Assembly (NCBI GenBank): GCA_019693395.1
Contig: JAAMXP010003447.1
Span: 1 to 29,650, forward strand
Reading direction: 5' to 3'
From: Ettlia oleoabundans
Taxonomy: Eukaryota > Chlorophyta > Chlorophyceae > Chlamydomonadales
Length of the DNA stretch: 29,650 nucleotides
Positions 1 through 10,900 of this stretch are shown here, in pieces (the stretch's first letter is position 1; the number at the start of each line of letters is the position of its first letter). The position numbers were made by a program, and so were the translations under genes. The notes beneath the pieces were generated by a model. The model was not told the origin of the DNA, did no database searches, and worked only from the letters and a program-made list of their open reading frames with translations.

Positions 1-57
1 CCCCCCCCTCCCCCCGCCTGCTTGCCTGTCACCCCATCCCTCTGCTTGGCGTTGCAG

Positions 58-1706
58 AGAGCTTGCAGTCAGATGCTGGGGGCATGTCTGAGCTGCACAG
101 GGAGCTGGCAACGTTGCGGCTGAGCCCGGAAGATCTTGAAGCGGGGCTGAGGCGGGCGGCAAAGGAGGCCGAGGACGAGCGGCGGAGAGGTGGGTGGGCT
201 GAGGGACTGAGCACGACCTGGGCATAGGCCGTGGGCTGTGGTGGTGGTTTTCTTTCCTTTAGGGATTGGGGGTTGAGGGTATATGTCTGTGAGTGGTGGT
301 GGTGGTTCAGGCAGGGCCAGCTTGTGTTCTGCTTGTTGATGGCCCAGCAGGCGTAGCTTGCTGCCATTGTGATTGCGCTGTTTGGTGCCCATTCCTGTGT
401 TTGCTGGCTCACCTGCTTGTGCTGCTGCGTGCGTTGCTGAGTTGCAGAGTGGGCGGAGGGAGACTGGGAGACAGTCGGCGACAAGCCTGAGGCTGATGAG
501 CAGGAAGAGGAGGGTGAGGAGCAGGCAGGAGAAGCAGCAGCAAACGGACGGCACCCCACTGGCAGCGAAGGCCAGGCTGGCGGCCGCGGTGGCGGACGCT
601 TCGGCGGGCGCTTTGGCGGGCGGGGCCGCGGCGGGCACGGCCGCGGTGATCAGCAGCACTTTGGCCGCGGGGTGAGAGGAGAACAGCAGGGGTACTTTGG
701 CGGGCGTGGTGGGCGGGGCAGGCGTGGCGGTGGCCGTGGAAGGGGCCAGTTTGGAGGGCAGTACGACGGCCCTCATGGCGAGCCGGCTGAGTCAGCAGTT
801 GATGCCGGTGCCCCTCAGGTTGCTGCTCCCGCACAGAGCAGCAATGATGCGGCTCTTGAGCAGCAGCAGCAGCATTCGCCGCAGCAGCAATGCCCGGCGG
901 TGGTTGTTGGGCGCCGCGCGCCCGGGCGTGGCCGTGGCGGGCGCTTGGGCGACGGGAGGGGCCGGGGCGGCGGCAGGGGCGGTCAGGTCACGCCAGTTAT
1001 GCCCGCTGCAGCAAGCGCAACCGACACCCATGGCGCTGCGCCTAACCACGCACAGCAGGCGCCGCCCAGCGTACAGCCCGACCGCCAGCCTGTGCCAGCT
1101 CCGGCGGCGACGGAGGGCGGCGCTTTCAGTAGGGCCTATGTCCCGCCTGATGCCGACTCCTCCACAGCTTCCCTGTCCTTCAAACCGCCGCCAGGACGTC
1201 CGCAGTACAACAATACCAGCCCGGCAGACCGGGTAAGCACAGCAGGCACAGCAGGCACAGCACCACCTCCCGCCGGCGGACGCGGGCGTGCTGGCCGTGA
1301 TGGCGGGCGGGGCCCCTACCCCAGCGGCCGTGGCCGCGGCAGGGCGGGAATGGCGGGCCGAGGTGGGAGAGGTGAATCTGTTGCTTCCCTCCACGGCCCG
1401 CCACCTGCCAGGCAAGCGGCGCCGGATGTGCCGCAGGCAGCCGGACCGGCGCCACCTCAGCACGCCACCTCTGCCCTTCAACACACTGCCTCAATGCAGG
1501 GCAATGCTCCTGCCCCTGCCAGCAATGGCCAGCCCCTTGTGCATGGAGTAGCCAGCGGCGGCAGGGGTGGCTTCTCAGGCCGCGGCAGGGGCAGGGGCAG
1601 GGGGAGCTACAGCTACAGCCAGGGTCCCGGGCGTGGGGGCTCGGGTCCCGGTCCTGCTGGGCAGTATCGCCCTCCGCTCCATGCCGCTCCTCCTGCCGCT
1701 GCCTGA
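58..1706 (+). CDS. RGG-box, Gly/Arg-rich protein, 3' part (5' end outside window)
   Basis: Two exons are visible: 58-189 and 448-1706. The first follows a pyrimidine-rich acceptor ending gttgcag and its donor is gtgggt; the join restores one frame (E at the junction). The first exon is a charged helix-like stretch (SELHRELATLRLSPEDLEAG), followed in exon 2 by an acidic segment beginning GDWETVGDKPE. The rest is low complexity: dense RGG/RG and FGG repeats, a short Gln run near 860-890 and Pro/Ala-rich spacers, ending PPAAA and a stop at 1704-1706. RGG boxes usually bind RNA or G-quadruplexes and are arginine-methylated, so an RNA-binding or mRNP role is likely; this is inference. The 5' exons, and any folded domain in them, lie left of the window, so the family cannot be named. 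A GTAAGC near 1233 could act as an alternative donor, but the frame stays open across it and I kept it coding. Confidence 0.72.
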
Positions 1707-2745
1707 TAGGCAAGCCAGACCCTGCCATCAGAAGAATGACCCCACCTCATTGGCCGTTAGCGGCAGCAGCAATCTCAACAAAAAGTGAATGAACGAATCG
1801 CCAAGTGTTTTCACCCCTCTCTCCCGCCCACGGTCGTCTTTCAACACAACATCCGTGATGTATCCCCAGCACAATTCCTTGTCTGGCAGCTGCGTGAGCT
1901 CTGCCCATGCCCATACCCTGTGTCATCGTGCCCCTTCCCTCTGCCTACTGCCTGCTCTTTGAGGCACCTGGTGGCCCCCCTCTCTCATGCTGCTTAACTC
2001 GTACATCATGCCATAATGTACCTCTTCTTCTCTTGAAGCTTTTCCAAATACCGTACCTCATTGCAGTAAAGTCCTTGAGTCCCAGCTGCCTGGAATAGAA
2101 AGCGGTATAGGATGCACATTTACAATGGACAGCCATGTCCGTCACGGTGAACAGTGGGCAGTAGCGGAAAGTCTAGATGGAACTTGAAGTGAGTGGTTCT
2201 GATGTGGAACAGGCTTGCAGGCAGGCGTCGTGCATTAAGAGGCGATCAATCAGATGCATGCAAAGGGATCCAAGACAAGCAGTACCGAGCAGGTGACGCA
2301 GAAGAGGAAACGATTATGATACAGGCAGACAGGCAGACGTGAGTTGACTGCGCAGGGTAGAAGCTGTCAAGAAAGTGCGCAGTGAGGGCAATCAAACTTG
2401 GGTGGGGCACCGGGCAAGCCTTGGTATCGGCGCTTCAACAACTTATGGTACAAGGCTCGGCTTGGGAGCACTGAAAGTGCGGCAATCTCAGCAGGGAATC
2501 CGTCGTCAGAATGCAGTACAAAACACTGGTAAAACAGCTAGCACAGACACCTAGTGTACAAACCAGATTCAGGATACTCAACGTATCAACGGGGCGGGCA
2601 ACACTCACGAGATTCGCTGTGAGGGACCAAATGGCGCTTCAGTCTGCGCGTTTATGATTCAGCAGCAGTTTGGCAGCACCTCCCAGTAATAGGGAGCCCC
2701 CTGGCCAAACAAGAGAGCTACACAAAGGCAGAGTGCCATCTGGCC
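1707..2745. other. Tail-to-tail intergenic region holding both 3' UTRs
   Basis: This stretch lies between the stop of the RGG gene (+) and the stop of the VHL-BFN gene (-). I see no coding signal in it; open frames are short and unlike any family. A CAGGCAGACAGGCAGAC repeat sits near 2322-2338. A TTACA at about 2119-2123 would read TGTAA on the minus strand and could be a distant polyadenylation signal for the minus gene, but it is over 600 bases past that stop. No TGTAA was found for the plus gene. Confidence 0.6.
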
Positions 2746-5033
2746 TCACGCCTTGCGTGTGTGCGCATAGGAGGCCTGTGCGGCCATTGGGGGAGTGGCA
2801 CGGTTGCTGGGTGTGGGGGGGCGAAGTTCGGTCCAGTCCCCAACCTGCAGCTCCAGCGCCCCAGGCTGCAGCGAGGCGGCCAGGCGACGCCCAATGTACA
2901 TCGGCGCGTTGGTCTGCATGGCTAGGGCCAGGCTGTCTGCAGGCAAAATAGGCAGGCATGCCAGCACAGACCAAGGTCATTGAATGCTAACCGCAATGCA
3001 GAGTGAAATTGATGGCTTCATCGCAATCTTACTACGCCAACAGGTCCCAATCAACCCTGCTTGCAGCAATCCAAGAACCCCAACATGCCAAGCTGCACCA
3101 GGCTGGCAAGGTGTGCATGAGCACATAGCCAAGCACCTGAGGGGCGGGCATCCAGGCTGCGCAGTTGGCCCCCGGGCACCGACAGAATGATGCGCGCGTA
3201 CACAGTGGTGCCCACTGCATGCGAGCGAGGGCAAGTAGAGGCAGCAGGTTGAACAGCACTGAAGATGAGAAGTAACTGTTAGACAGGGTATGCCAACGGG
3301 CGCACACGTGGCATCACTGGCGGGCTGCCGGGCGACTGCAAGGGCCGCAAAGCCAACGTGCAACAGCCCAGCTGCTCCACATTGACCTGCTCCCCTGCCT
3401 TGTTTAAGCTGACTACAACTTGGCTTTGGGGTAGAGGTTGGTTCTGAACTCACCCAATCGAGTGATGAGCACTCGGTCCACGGTGGCGCCTGCCGCCTGC
3501 AGGCTTCTCACCCACAGAGCCATGGTGGAGGGCCTGCGGAACTCGGGGCCTGCAAGGTGGGAGGGGAGGACGAGCAGGCACCCAGGCACGACAACAAGCG
3601 TGAAGCAGCAGGTGCTCGTCAGTTGCAGTTGCAATAGAAGGACCAGCATCAGCTCTTTTCAAGCCAAATGGTCGTGGGAAACAGCAACCCCGCTCGCTGC
3701 CAATGCAATCATGCGATCCGGTTGATGCGAGATGCTTGCCTTAAGAAAGTTGCAACAGCTGCAAAGGGCGAGAGAACAGCCAGCCAGCCAGGCAGCCAGC
3801 GTTGTCCACCCACCTGCCGCGTGGAAGAGCTGCGCCGCGTCGCTGATGCCCACAGCAATTGGCACAGGCATGTCATAGCCCTGTGCCGCAATGAGGGCCA
3901 CGCCTCCCAAATGGTCCAACCCTATCTCGGCAATCTGCGGGGGGGAAAGCAGCAGCACGCACAGTCAACCGGGCCGGCGTTGCAAGGACGGGTGCAAGCA
4001 ACCAGGTGGGTGAGAGTAGAGCAGGCAGATTGGATACATGGGTAGGCAGGGTGACATCAATACTCGAGGAAACTCTTGGCTGTATGCGGTAGGCAAGCCT
4101 TTGTGAGGCTTGCCGTTGTGCAGCGATGTATGCTGCTGCTGCAAGTCAGACGCATGGCTCACCGTTGCCGGCACATACTCGGCCTCCTCACCGCCCATGC
4201 CGTCCCACCCCTCAAAAAGTGGCTGAACGGCGGGGCTGCTGTCAGCCTGCTGCGGCCTGCGTGTTGTTTGGGAGCGGTGAAGGCTGCTTAAAGTACTCAT
4301 CCAAGCAGCAAAGACGAGGGGACTAAACCAGCAACAATTTTGCACTCCAACGGAGGAGCCAAGCTAAGCCATGCCGCCAGACAGCCAACAGTCCATGCTG
4401 TGCCCCTAGCCAGTCAATTAGTAAGTCAGCCAGCCAGCCAACACCCACCTGCTATCCTCCCCCAGGGGATCGATGCGCACCAGGCTTGCACCAGGAGCAG
4501 CCACCACCTCCCGCAGCACCTCTCCTGTCTCGCTGTCCACCACACGCCAGGGGTGGGTCTCGTAGGTGTCCACGCTCCACCACCCAGCAGGTGGAATGGC
4601 GGCGAAAAACTCGGGGTCGCCTTGATAGTTGACCCAGTAGACTTTGACCATCCGGTCAAACTCATTCCGGAAAGTGATGAGGCAGGGTGCCTTGCTGACC
4701 AGGCTGCGCAGCTGCAGGGAAGGCAGGGCGGGTGGAACAAGTGCAGGTGACGCGGCAGTGCCTAGTGCTGGGAACCAGGTGTATAGGTAGTGGAACGCTT
4801 GATGTCGGCAAACTTGTGCGCACCTGCGTCCCTGCCTGAGCGTCGGAGGGCTTGAGAAACAACAGAGAGGCGCTTCCCGCCAGCCCCGCCAGCAAGCCCC
4901 GCCGGCGCAAAGAGCCCACGTGCTGGGCAGGCGCCGTCGGAGCTGCAAGCTTCCCCGGGCTCAACTGGGTTCGAGAAGCTTGAGAGGGCTGCTGAACCCG
5001 CACGATCAAGCCCTGCCGAGCGGCTGCAGCCAT
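2746..5033 (-). CDS. VHL beta domain fused to bifunctional nuclease (BFN/DUF151) domain; predicted thylakoid lumen protein
   Basis: Seven exons on the minus strand: 5033-4824, 4711-4449, 4256-4163, 3934-3814, 3549-3454, 3214-3137, 2936-2746; all phases fit and give 350 aa. Residues 1-70 look like a plastid transit peptide followed by a twin-arginine signal (SLRRRGLLAGLAG, then a cleavage-like AQA at 65-67), which suggests Tat export to the thylakoid lumen. Residues 71-160 match the pVHL beta domain: LRSLVS at the start, W96, Y120, H123 and W125 where human pVHL has W88, Y112, H115 and W117; Y98 is replaced by F, and H110-S111 by D-T. About 185-305 match DUF151/BFN: IAEIGLDHLGGVALI, RVLITRLVGTTVYARIIL and the hallmark DARPSDSLALAM. 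BFN proteins are nucleases in the families studied; activity here is not shown. There is no VHL alpha (elongin-binding) region. The start has no competing upstream ATG and begins the targeting peptide. Confidence 0.85.
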
Positions 5034-6097
5034 TTTGAGTAAGAAGCTCGAACGGCGAACGCGGCCCCTGCAACCGTTTTCCGCGCGGAAATGTAGGACG
5101 AAGCGAAACGACGTTCACGCTTACACTGACCGGCAACCGCGCCGATCCGACAACAGTAAGCGCCTTTCCAGCCAGCCACCGCCCTGCCGCCTGTGACACC
5201 ACTGGTTCTTGCAGCTTGGTCTGGAGCGCATGATTCAAAGAGCACAGTCGCCAACTCACCAGGAGCCGTGCTTGATTGAATTCGAATCACAGGATTGGCT
5301 GTCCATCGTGTTTATGTTGGCTGGAGGTGCCGATGCAAACCGCTGAAGGTTCGGCATGAGGTGCCCTCCTGCTTGGGAGAGCGACAGTAAGGTCGATAGT
5401 TCCCTGGATTCCTCGCGTAAACAGCAGTGGAATCATTGTCGTATACATCGAAGCAACACGAGTCTCAGCTTTGGAATTGCCACAAAAAGCCCTTACAACG
5501 GAGGAGGCGGACCAGTGCCCCGTCGTGCTGGCCAACGCATTGCCCAAGGTGACCTTCATGTTTACAATCCAACGACTCGAAGCTGAGAAGGTAAATATAA
5601 ATATACAATAATTTACAGTTGAGTTTGATGCATGAAGTTAGCAGGGTTCACGGTACACCACAGCGCAGTTGACCGAGCATTGCAGCGGGTCGGGGTAGCG
5701 CGGCCGGCTGGGCATGCAGCCGCTGCGCCGGCTCTTGGAGACAACGCCTGCTGCATGCGTTCATATGGAGCCATTCACCGCAACCCGTACGAATAAAGGG
5801 CTGCCAACTCCGCGCAGAGTCGGGGTGGACCCTTCAACTCCCACGACCTCACGCCGCTGCGCCCAAACTGGAGCATGACATGACTTGATTACAGTCTTGA
5901 CAAGACTCACAGTGATTCAAAGGGCAATAACGGAGGTTGTGCTTGAAGAAACAAACGAGCTTTCTTCCGGGGCGGTGAACTGGCGGGCAGCGCCCAGCAA
6001 GCCCTCCGAACCACTCGTACATACTAGCACATTCAGGTAGGAAGAACCTGCACGTGGGTTTGCTACGGGAACTTGCCTCCCTCTCTCTTCGCCTGCA
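5034..6097. promoter_or_regulatory. Divergent promoter region between VHL-BFN and THO1/SARNP genes
   Basis: About 1.06 kb separates the two divergent start codons, so both promoters and 5' UTRs must lie here. No TATA box or known element can be placed with confidence. Short open frames on both strands (for example 5356-5586 + and 5287-5559 -) resemble no family I know, and their composition does not suggest coding. I see no tRNA fold. Confidence 0.5.
5588..5622. other. AT-rich island in the divergent promoter region
   Basis: A run of about 35 bases is almost entirely A and T (taaatataaatatacaata in the middle), in sharp contrast to the GC-rich surroundings. It contains TATA-like steps on both strands and a TTACA, which is TGTAA on the minus strand. 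It could be a core promoter element, a nucleosome-free patch or a stray polyadenylation signal; the sequence alone does not decide. Confidence 0.4.
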
Positions 6098-7602
6098 ATG
6101 GGTTCGGACCACAGCGAGCTGAAGAAGTTGAAGGTCGCTGAGCTCCGTGAGGAGCTGGCGAAGCGCGATCTGGACACCAAGGGCGTGAAAGACGAACTGG
6201 TTCAGCGGCTGGCAGCGGCGATGGATGCTGAGGCTGCAGATGCACCAGCAGCGGAGGCTGAGCCTGCCGCTGAGGCGCCACAAGCTGCAGCAGAGGCGGC
6301 GGTAGCACAGGTGGGCCAAGATGCCTGCTGCATCCGCCCATCCCTCTGCTCCCGCCATTCGCCGCTGCCTTTGTTCTGAACTTGTCCATGCACCACAGCA
6401 CACATGTTTTGCTTGCTTCCTTACTGTTCATAATGCTGCGGTTCGCCCATGCTGCCGCCAGCAGGAGGACGCTGCCGCCACTGCTCCCGCAGCAGAGAAT
6501 GGCGCACCTGCCTCCACCGCTGGTGAGACCACGGCAGCCCCCGCAGCTGGCGCAGAGGCGGCGCCTGCAGCGACTGACGGTCAAGAGCAGCAGCCCCAGC
6601 TTACGGAGGCAGAGAAGGCACGGCTGCGGGCGGCGCGGTTTGGCCTCCCGGTGGTTGCGGAAAAGAAGGATGCTGCTGGCAGCGGTGGCGGCGAGAAAAC
6701 AGCCATTGGTGGGCTGGGCCAGGTTGACATGAAGGAAGAGATCGAGCGGCGTAAGAAGCGGGCTGAGCGGTTTGGCATGCCTGCCCCGGTGCTGAAGGAA
6801 GAGGTGGGTCTGTGCGGTGTGAATGGCAACAGAAGAGGCCGCCGTTCGCAGTTGGCATCGCTGCTTGTATTCTGCCGTAATTAGTGGTTCTGCCTGGGGC
6901 CCTGCCAGCACGCTCGCAGCATTGTCGCTTCTGGTTGGCATAACATCTGTGCTTGATGATACACGCCTACCCTGCTGATCTGGCACATGCTGCAGGGGTG
7001 CCGTGTTTTTAAAGGCCATCCTTGTTCTTTGAATGCAATTCACCACCCTGCGTTCCATTGGCATCTTGCATTTGCAGGAGGAGCTCAAGAAGAAGCAGCG
7101 TGCGGCGCGGTTTGGTCTGACTGTGCCGATGAGCAAGGATGAGTTTGAGACGAAAAAGAAGGAGCGGGCAGAGCGGTTTGGCAGCAGCGCGGCGGCGGAG
7201 GCAATGAAGGCGGGCCTCAGCGAGGAGCACAAGAAAAAGCTGGAGGAGCGGGCCAAAAGGTGCGGCCGGGTTGGCGACTGGTCGTAATGGTGCTGCTAGT
7301 CATTAGCTGTGTTGATGCGTTAGCTGATGTGCGTGGGGCAGGGCTGCTGCTGCTGTTCTTGCTGCCGCTGCCGCTGCTTGCTGCCAGGAGCGTGCGGTGT
7401 GTTTGTATGTGGCTGCTGGTGCTGGGACAAGTCCGGGTAGGGTCGACCGCAATGGGAGCTTATCTTCATGCTACTTGAAAGCAAACAAGTGATGCCACCG
7501 CCGTATTGTTTATGATGTGTTGTTGGGTGCACGGGGGCGCTCTGCTGCTACTCATCGCGTGTCTCAACATTGCTGACATGCAGGTTTGGTGCCGCCAAGT
7601 GA
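6098..7602 (+). CDS. THO1: SAP-domain mRNP protein, THO1/SARNP/MOS11 family
   Basis: Four exons: 6098-6310, 6465-6803, 7078-7259 and 7584-7602, giving 250 aa. The family (yeast Tho1, human SARNP/CIP29, plant MOS11) binds mRNA and the TREX helicase UAP56/Sub2 in the nucleus and helps package and export mRNA. Residues about 6-40 form a SAP motif (LKVAELREELAKRDLDTKG), followed by an Ala/Glu-rich linker. The C-terminal half carries five copies of the diagnostic basic-RFG motif: RAARFGLPV (R129), RAERFGMPA (R173), RAARFGLTV (R195), RAERFGSSA (R217) and RAKRFGAAK (R245). The last copy is completed only by splicing to a 19-base terminal exon, which ends RFGAAK-stop. Without that splice the frame runs into a different tail, RCGRVGDWS. 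The start ATG opens directly into the SAP domain. A TGTAA lies 170 bases past the stop. Confidence 0.93.
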
Positions 7603-7948
7603 CCACATAGCACAGCAGGTAAGTTTCACAGCTGCTATACACGGGAATTGGCAGCATGAAGCCTACGTAGCAGTAACTGCCACAACAACGCATGCCCCAT
7701 GCAAGGTTCCAATATTGCGCACCGCCTTCTACTGCTTGTGTTTTCACTGCACTTCTATACACACAAACCACTGTAACAAAAACATTCAGGACTGCACCGC
7801 GCATAAGGGCACCGGATCACTCTCTAACGGCATTTCACCCGCCCGCTACATCTTGCTACGTCTGCGGCTTCATTCCACGAGCGTTGCTGCCGGCATGCAC
7901 CATCTATAAACTATCTGAAACATTAGTAGGCTACACGTAGGCTACCAA
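7603..7948. other. Tail-to-tail gap between THO1 and katanin p80 genes
   Basis: These 346 bases hold the 3' UTRs of the plus-strand THO1 gene and the minus-strand katanin gene. No coding signal is visible. The only recognisable element is the TGTAA listed separately. I found no minus-strand TGTAA for katanin here, so its transcript may end inside the THO1 3' UTR or use a variant signal. Confidence 0.55.
7772..7776 (+). terminator. TGTAA polyadenylation signal of THO1 gene
   Basis: TGTAA, the common polyadenylation signal of chlorophyte algae, occurs 170 bases after the THO1 stop codon. Its orientation and distance suit that gene. A five-base match can occur by chance, so confidence is moderate. 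Confidence 0.5.
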
Positions 7949-10900
7949 TCACAGCGCCTTGAGCCTATCCAGCATCTGCAGAGCCCGTCCGCCGCCCAGC
8001 GGCACCGCCAGTCGCTCCAGCGTGGGAAGCAGCTGCTTCAGCCCGCTGTGCAGTGCACGGGTGCGGTCCTGGCGGCGCTCCAGCTCCAAGTCAACCTTGC
8101 TGTGCACCGGTGACTTGCTTCAGGAAGGCAGGCAGAGGGCCGCATAGATTTATGTCTGTCCCATCAGACCCATGTGTTTAACGTGTCAGGGTGCCTTCTC
8201 AATAAAGCGCACAAAGCCGTCCTGCTGCGGCATGCACGCCCTTTGCAGCAGGCATGTGTTTCCTCAATCCCTTGGCAGCCATGCCAGCGCTAGCCTACCT
8301 GATAACATCCGACACATAGGTCCCCCAGCGCCCCAAGATCGCATCCAGCAGCTGCAGCGCCGCCTCTGAATGCACCGGCGTGCCAGAGGCCAGCAGCGCC
8401 CCGGTCAGCGGCAGCACTGCCGTGCAAAGCTCCAGAGTGAAGCGGTCACGCTGCCGCTGCATCGCCCCACTCTCTATCACGTTGGCGGCCACGCTCAGGT
8501 CTGTGGCAATGGCAGGGGGGAAGGGACAGGCAACTAGCTGCTTGCAAGGCTTCAACAGAGCCACTGGAGGAAGCTAAAGCCAACATGAGGAGGCAGTCGT
8601 AGGCAAACGCATAATTGAGTGACCCTCCTACCTAAACACTCACCGTTGCTATCCTCAAGCAGGCGGAGCGCCTCCCGCAGGGCCCCCCGCCGCACTGCAC
8701 CCTGCACCTCACGCCACAGGCTGCGCTTGGTGTGCATCATGCTGCACTGCTCGGTACAGCGTCGCATCGCTGCCGCCTGGAAGCCGCGGTGCGTGGCCAC
8801 AGCAAGAATGCTCGGCGGCGCAGCAGTGCTTTTGTGCGGACCAGCGGCCACGGGACCAGCAGTCGACTCAGGCTTGCATTCAGGACTGCGCCCCACCCAG
8901 TCGCCCGCCACAGCATTCTCCTGGGCTGACAGACAGTGTCTGCTGGCCTTCCTTTCAATGCCAGGGGTGCTGCGGGAGGGCGGCGAGGATGTGTTTGCAG
9001 GGGCCGGCCTTGTTGCCGATGCCGACGCCGGGGCAGGCCTACTTGGCGCTGCTGTGAAGGGCGCATGCTGTGCGTGCCGTCTGGCAGGGCGCTGAGCCGG
9101 GCCAAAAATCTCAGCAGAGGGCCCAGCATTCACTGCCCGTGGCTCCAGCACTGCCGCTGCCGGACGCTGCCGCTGTGCTCCTGCCAGTGCTGCTGGCGCT
9201 TCCTGCTCGGTGCCAGCAGGTGGGGGAGAAGCAGCAGCAGCTGGAGGCCAGGCAGCCGAGATCGTGGCGGTGGGATCGCCAGAACTGCGGGGCGGTGGCA
9301 GGTTGCCCTTTTGGCTCTGGCTCCCCAGCCGCAGCTTGCTCGCCAGAGAGGGCCCTATGTCCTTCATGCCATGCTCTGCACAGGGAAGGCACATGCCTAC
9401 CGTGAACCTTAGTACAAACATCTGCAGTGTGCTTCATCCTTTGAACAAGCTGGCCCCCACACCAAATGGCCCAGCACAAGCGTCCACTGACCTGCACTCG
9501 CTCTGTTGGTGCCTGACACTAGCTGGGAGCTGCTGCCAAGGTTGCTGCCCTTGCGCAAGGCCGCTTCCTTGGCGAAGGGCTTCAGCTTGGTGAGGTCAAC
9601 GCAATACAGCCAAGCATCGCCCTTGAACAGGCTGATGCCGATGCACTTGCCGTCGGTGTAGCGGATCGCACACACCTGCAGCAGGTGAGGAGGGAGCGGA
9701 CGGTCAGTGGCCACATGCATGCAGAGCAGACCAGCGGCAGATTGACACAGAAATCTTGCAGTGCTACCGTACAGACAAATAGGACTACCAGCTGTGGCAG
9801 AGCAACAGCCACATGGCAGCCACAACAGCTGCAATGAGCCAGGCACGTTTGCAAAACAGGCAGCCTGCAGCCCGCGCCCACCCTGCATGCATGGCCTGAA
9901 ACCGCAGCACCCACAAACCTTGCTCCACTGCACATCCGCGGCGTCGTGGTGCACCAGAGGGTCCAGAGTGAAGGTGCGCAGGCCGTATGGGTAGGCAGCC
10001 AGCAGAGCCAGGCCGCCGGCGGCAAAGGCGACGGCCCGCGCCTCGCGCCGCCCCTCGGGCCCATGCACACCGATGCAAGTGCCCGGCTGCACGTCCATGT
10101 CCCATACTCGAATGGTGCGGTCCAGGGAGCAGGTGACAAACAGGCGTTCCTCTGGGTGGCAGGCAATTCCTGTGATGGCGGCTGTGTGGTGGCCTGTAAG
10201 GTTGTGCAGCAGGCGACCTGCCGTGCCTCCTGCCACATGCCACACCCGCAGGCCACCAGCCTTGTCTCCACTGATGAGCAGCTCGCCATCAGGAGTGAAG
10301 CGCAGGCGGGTGATGGGTGCAAGGTGGCCACGCAGAGTCTGTGTCGCAGTCTTCATCAGCCGTGGTTGCTGGGTGCTGCCGCCGCTGCCACCGCGATCAG
10401 CTTCTCCTCCAGCCAGAGACCACAGCTTGACATTGGTGTCGACAGAGCCGGTGGCCAACAACGACAAGGGACCCATGCAGGTCACACATGTGATGTCCGC
10501 ACGGTGAGCCACCAGCTTGCTAACCACTGTGGACCAGAGGGGCACGGGGTGACACAAAGGTCAAACGCTGGTGCATCTGTTTGCCGCAACCAAGTGCTCA
10601 TTCCAAATGCGCAGCAGACATGCGAGGAACGGATCAGTGTGCATTGAATGTCGCGGCAGGTATTGGTTTGAGAGTCAACGTACCGGAGTTGCTCTCCACA
10701 TCCCACACGTGCACGTTGCCGCTCTTGTGGCCAGCAATGACACGCTCCGCGCTGTTTAGCTCCGCCCAAGCCACGCAGGTGGTGGCAGAGGAGGAGTTAG
10801 AGGACCCCGCAAGGCGCTGCAGGATTGGGGAGGGCAGGTGGGTTGCTAGACTGGCGCTGGCGGGAGGACCGCGGACCTGGGCGCAGGCGGGGCAGTTGGA

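Noticed and set aside
69..776. 235-codon open frame on the minus strand across the RGG gene
   Set aside because: It is the shadow of the Gly/Arg-rich exon and the intron; the product is Pro/Ala low complexity with no domain.
1233..1500. Possible extra intron in the RGG exon (GTAAGC at 1233 to a tgcag before 1501)
   Set aside because: Using this pair breaks the reading frame, while the unspliced sequence stays open and keeps RG repeats to the natural stop.
5287..5559. 90-codon ATG open frame on the minus strand in the divergent promoter region
   Set aside because: It resembles no family, lacks codon bias clearly unlike its surroundings, and no splice or polyadenylation context supports it. 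It could be a small gene, but I cannot support that.
5690..5830. GC-rich stem-like stretch considered as a tRNA or other RNA gene
   Set aside because: No cloverleaf, T-loop or A/B box could be placed; short GC-rich complementarity is expected in this genome.
6063..7256. 397-codon open frame on the minus strand across the THO1 gene
   Set aside because: It is antisense to the THO1 exons and introns, has no recognisable domain, and the GC-rich plus-strand codons explain its openness.
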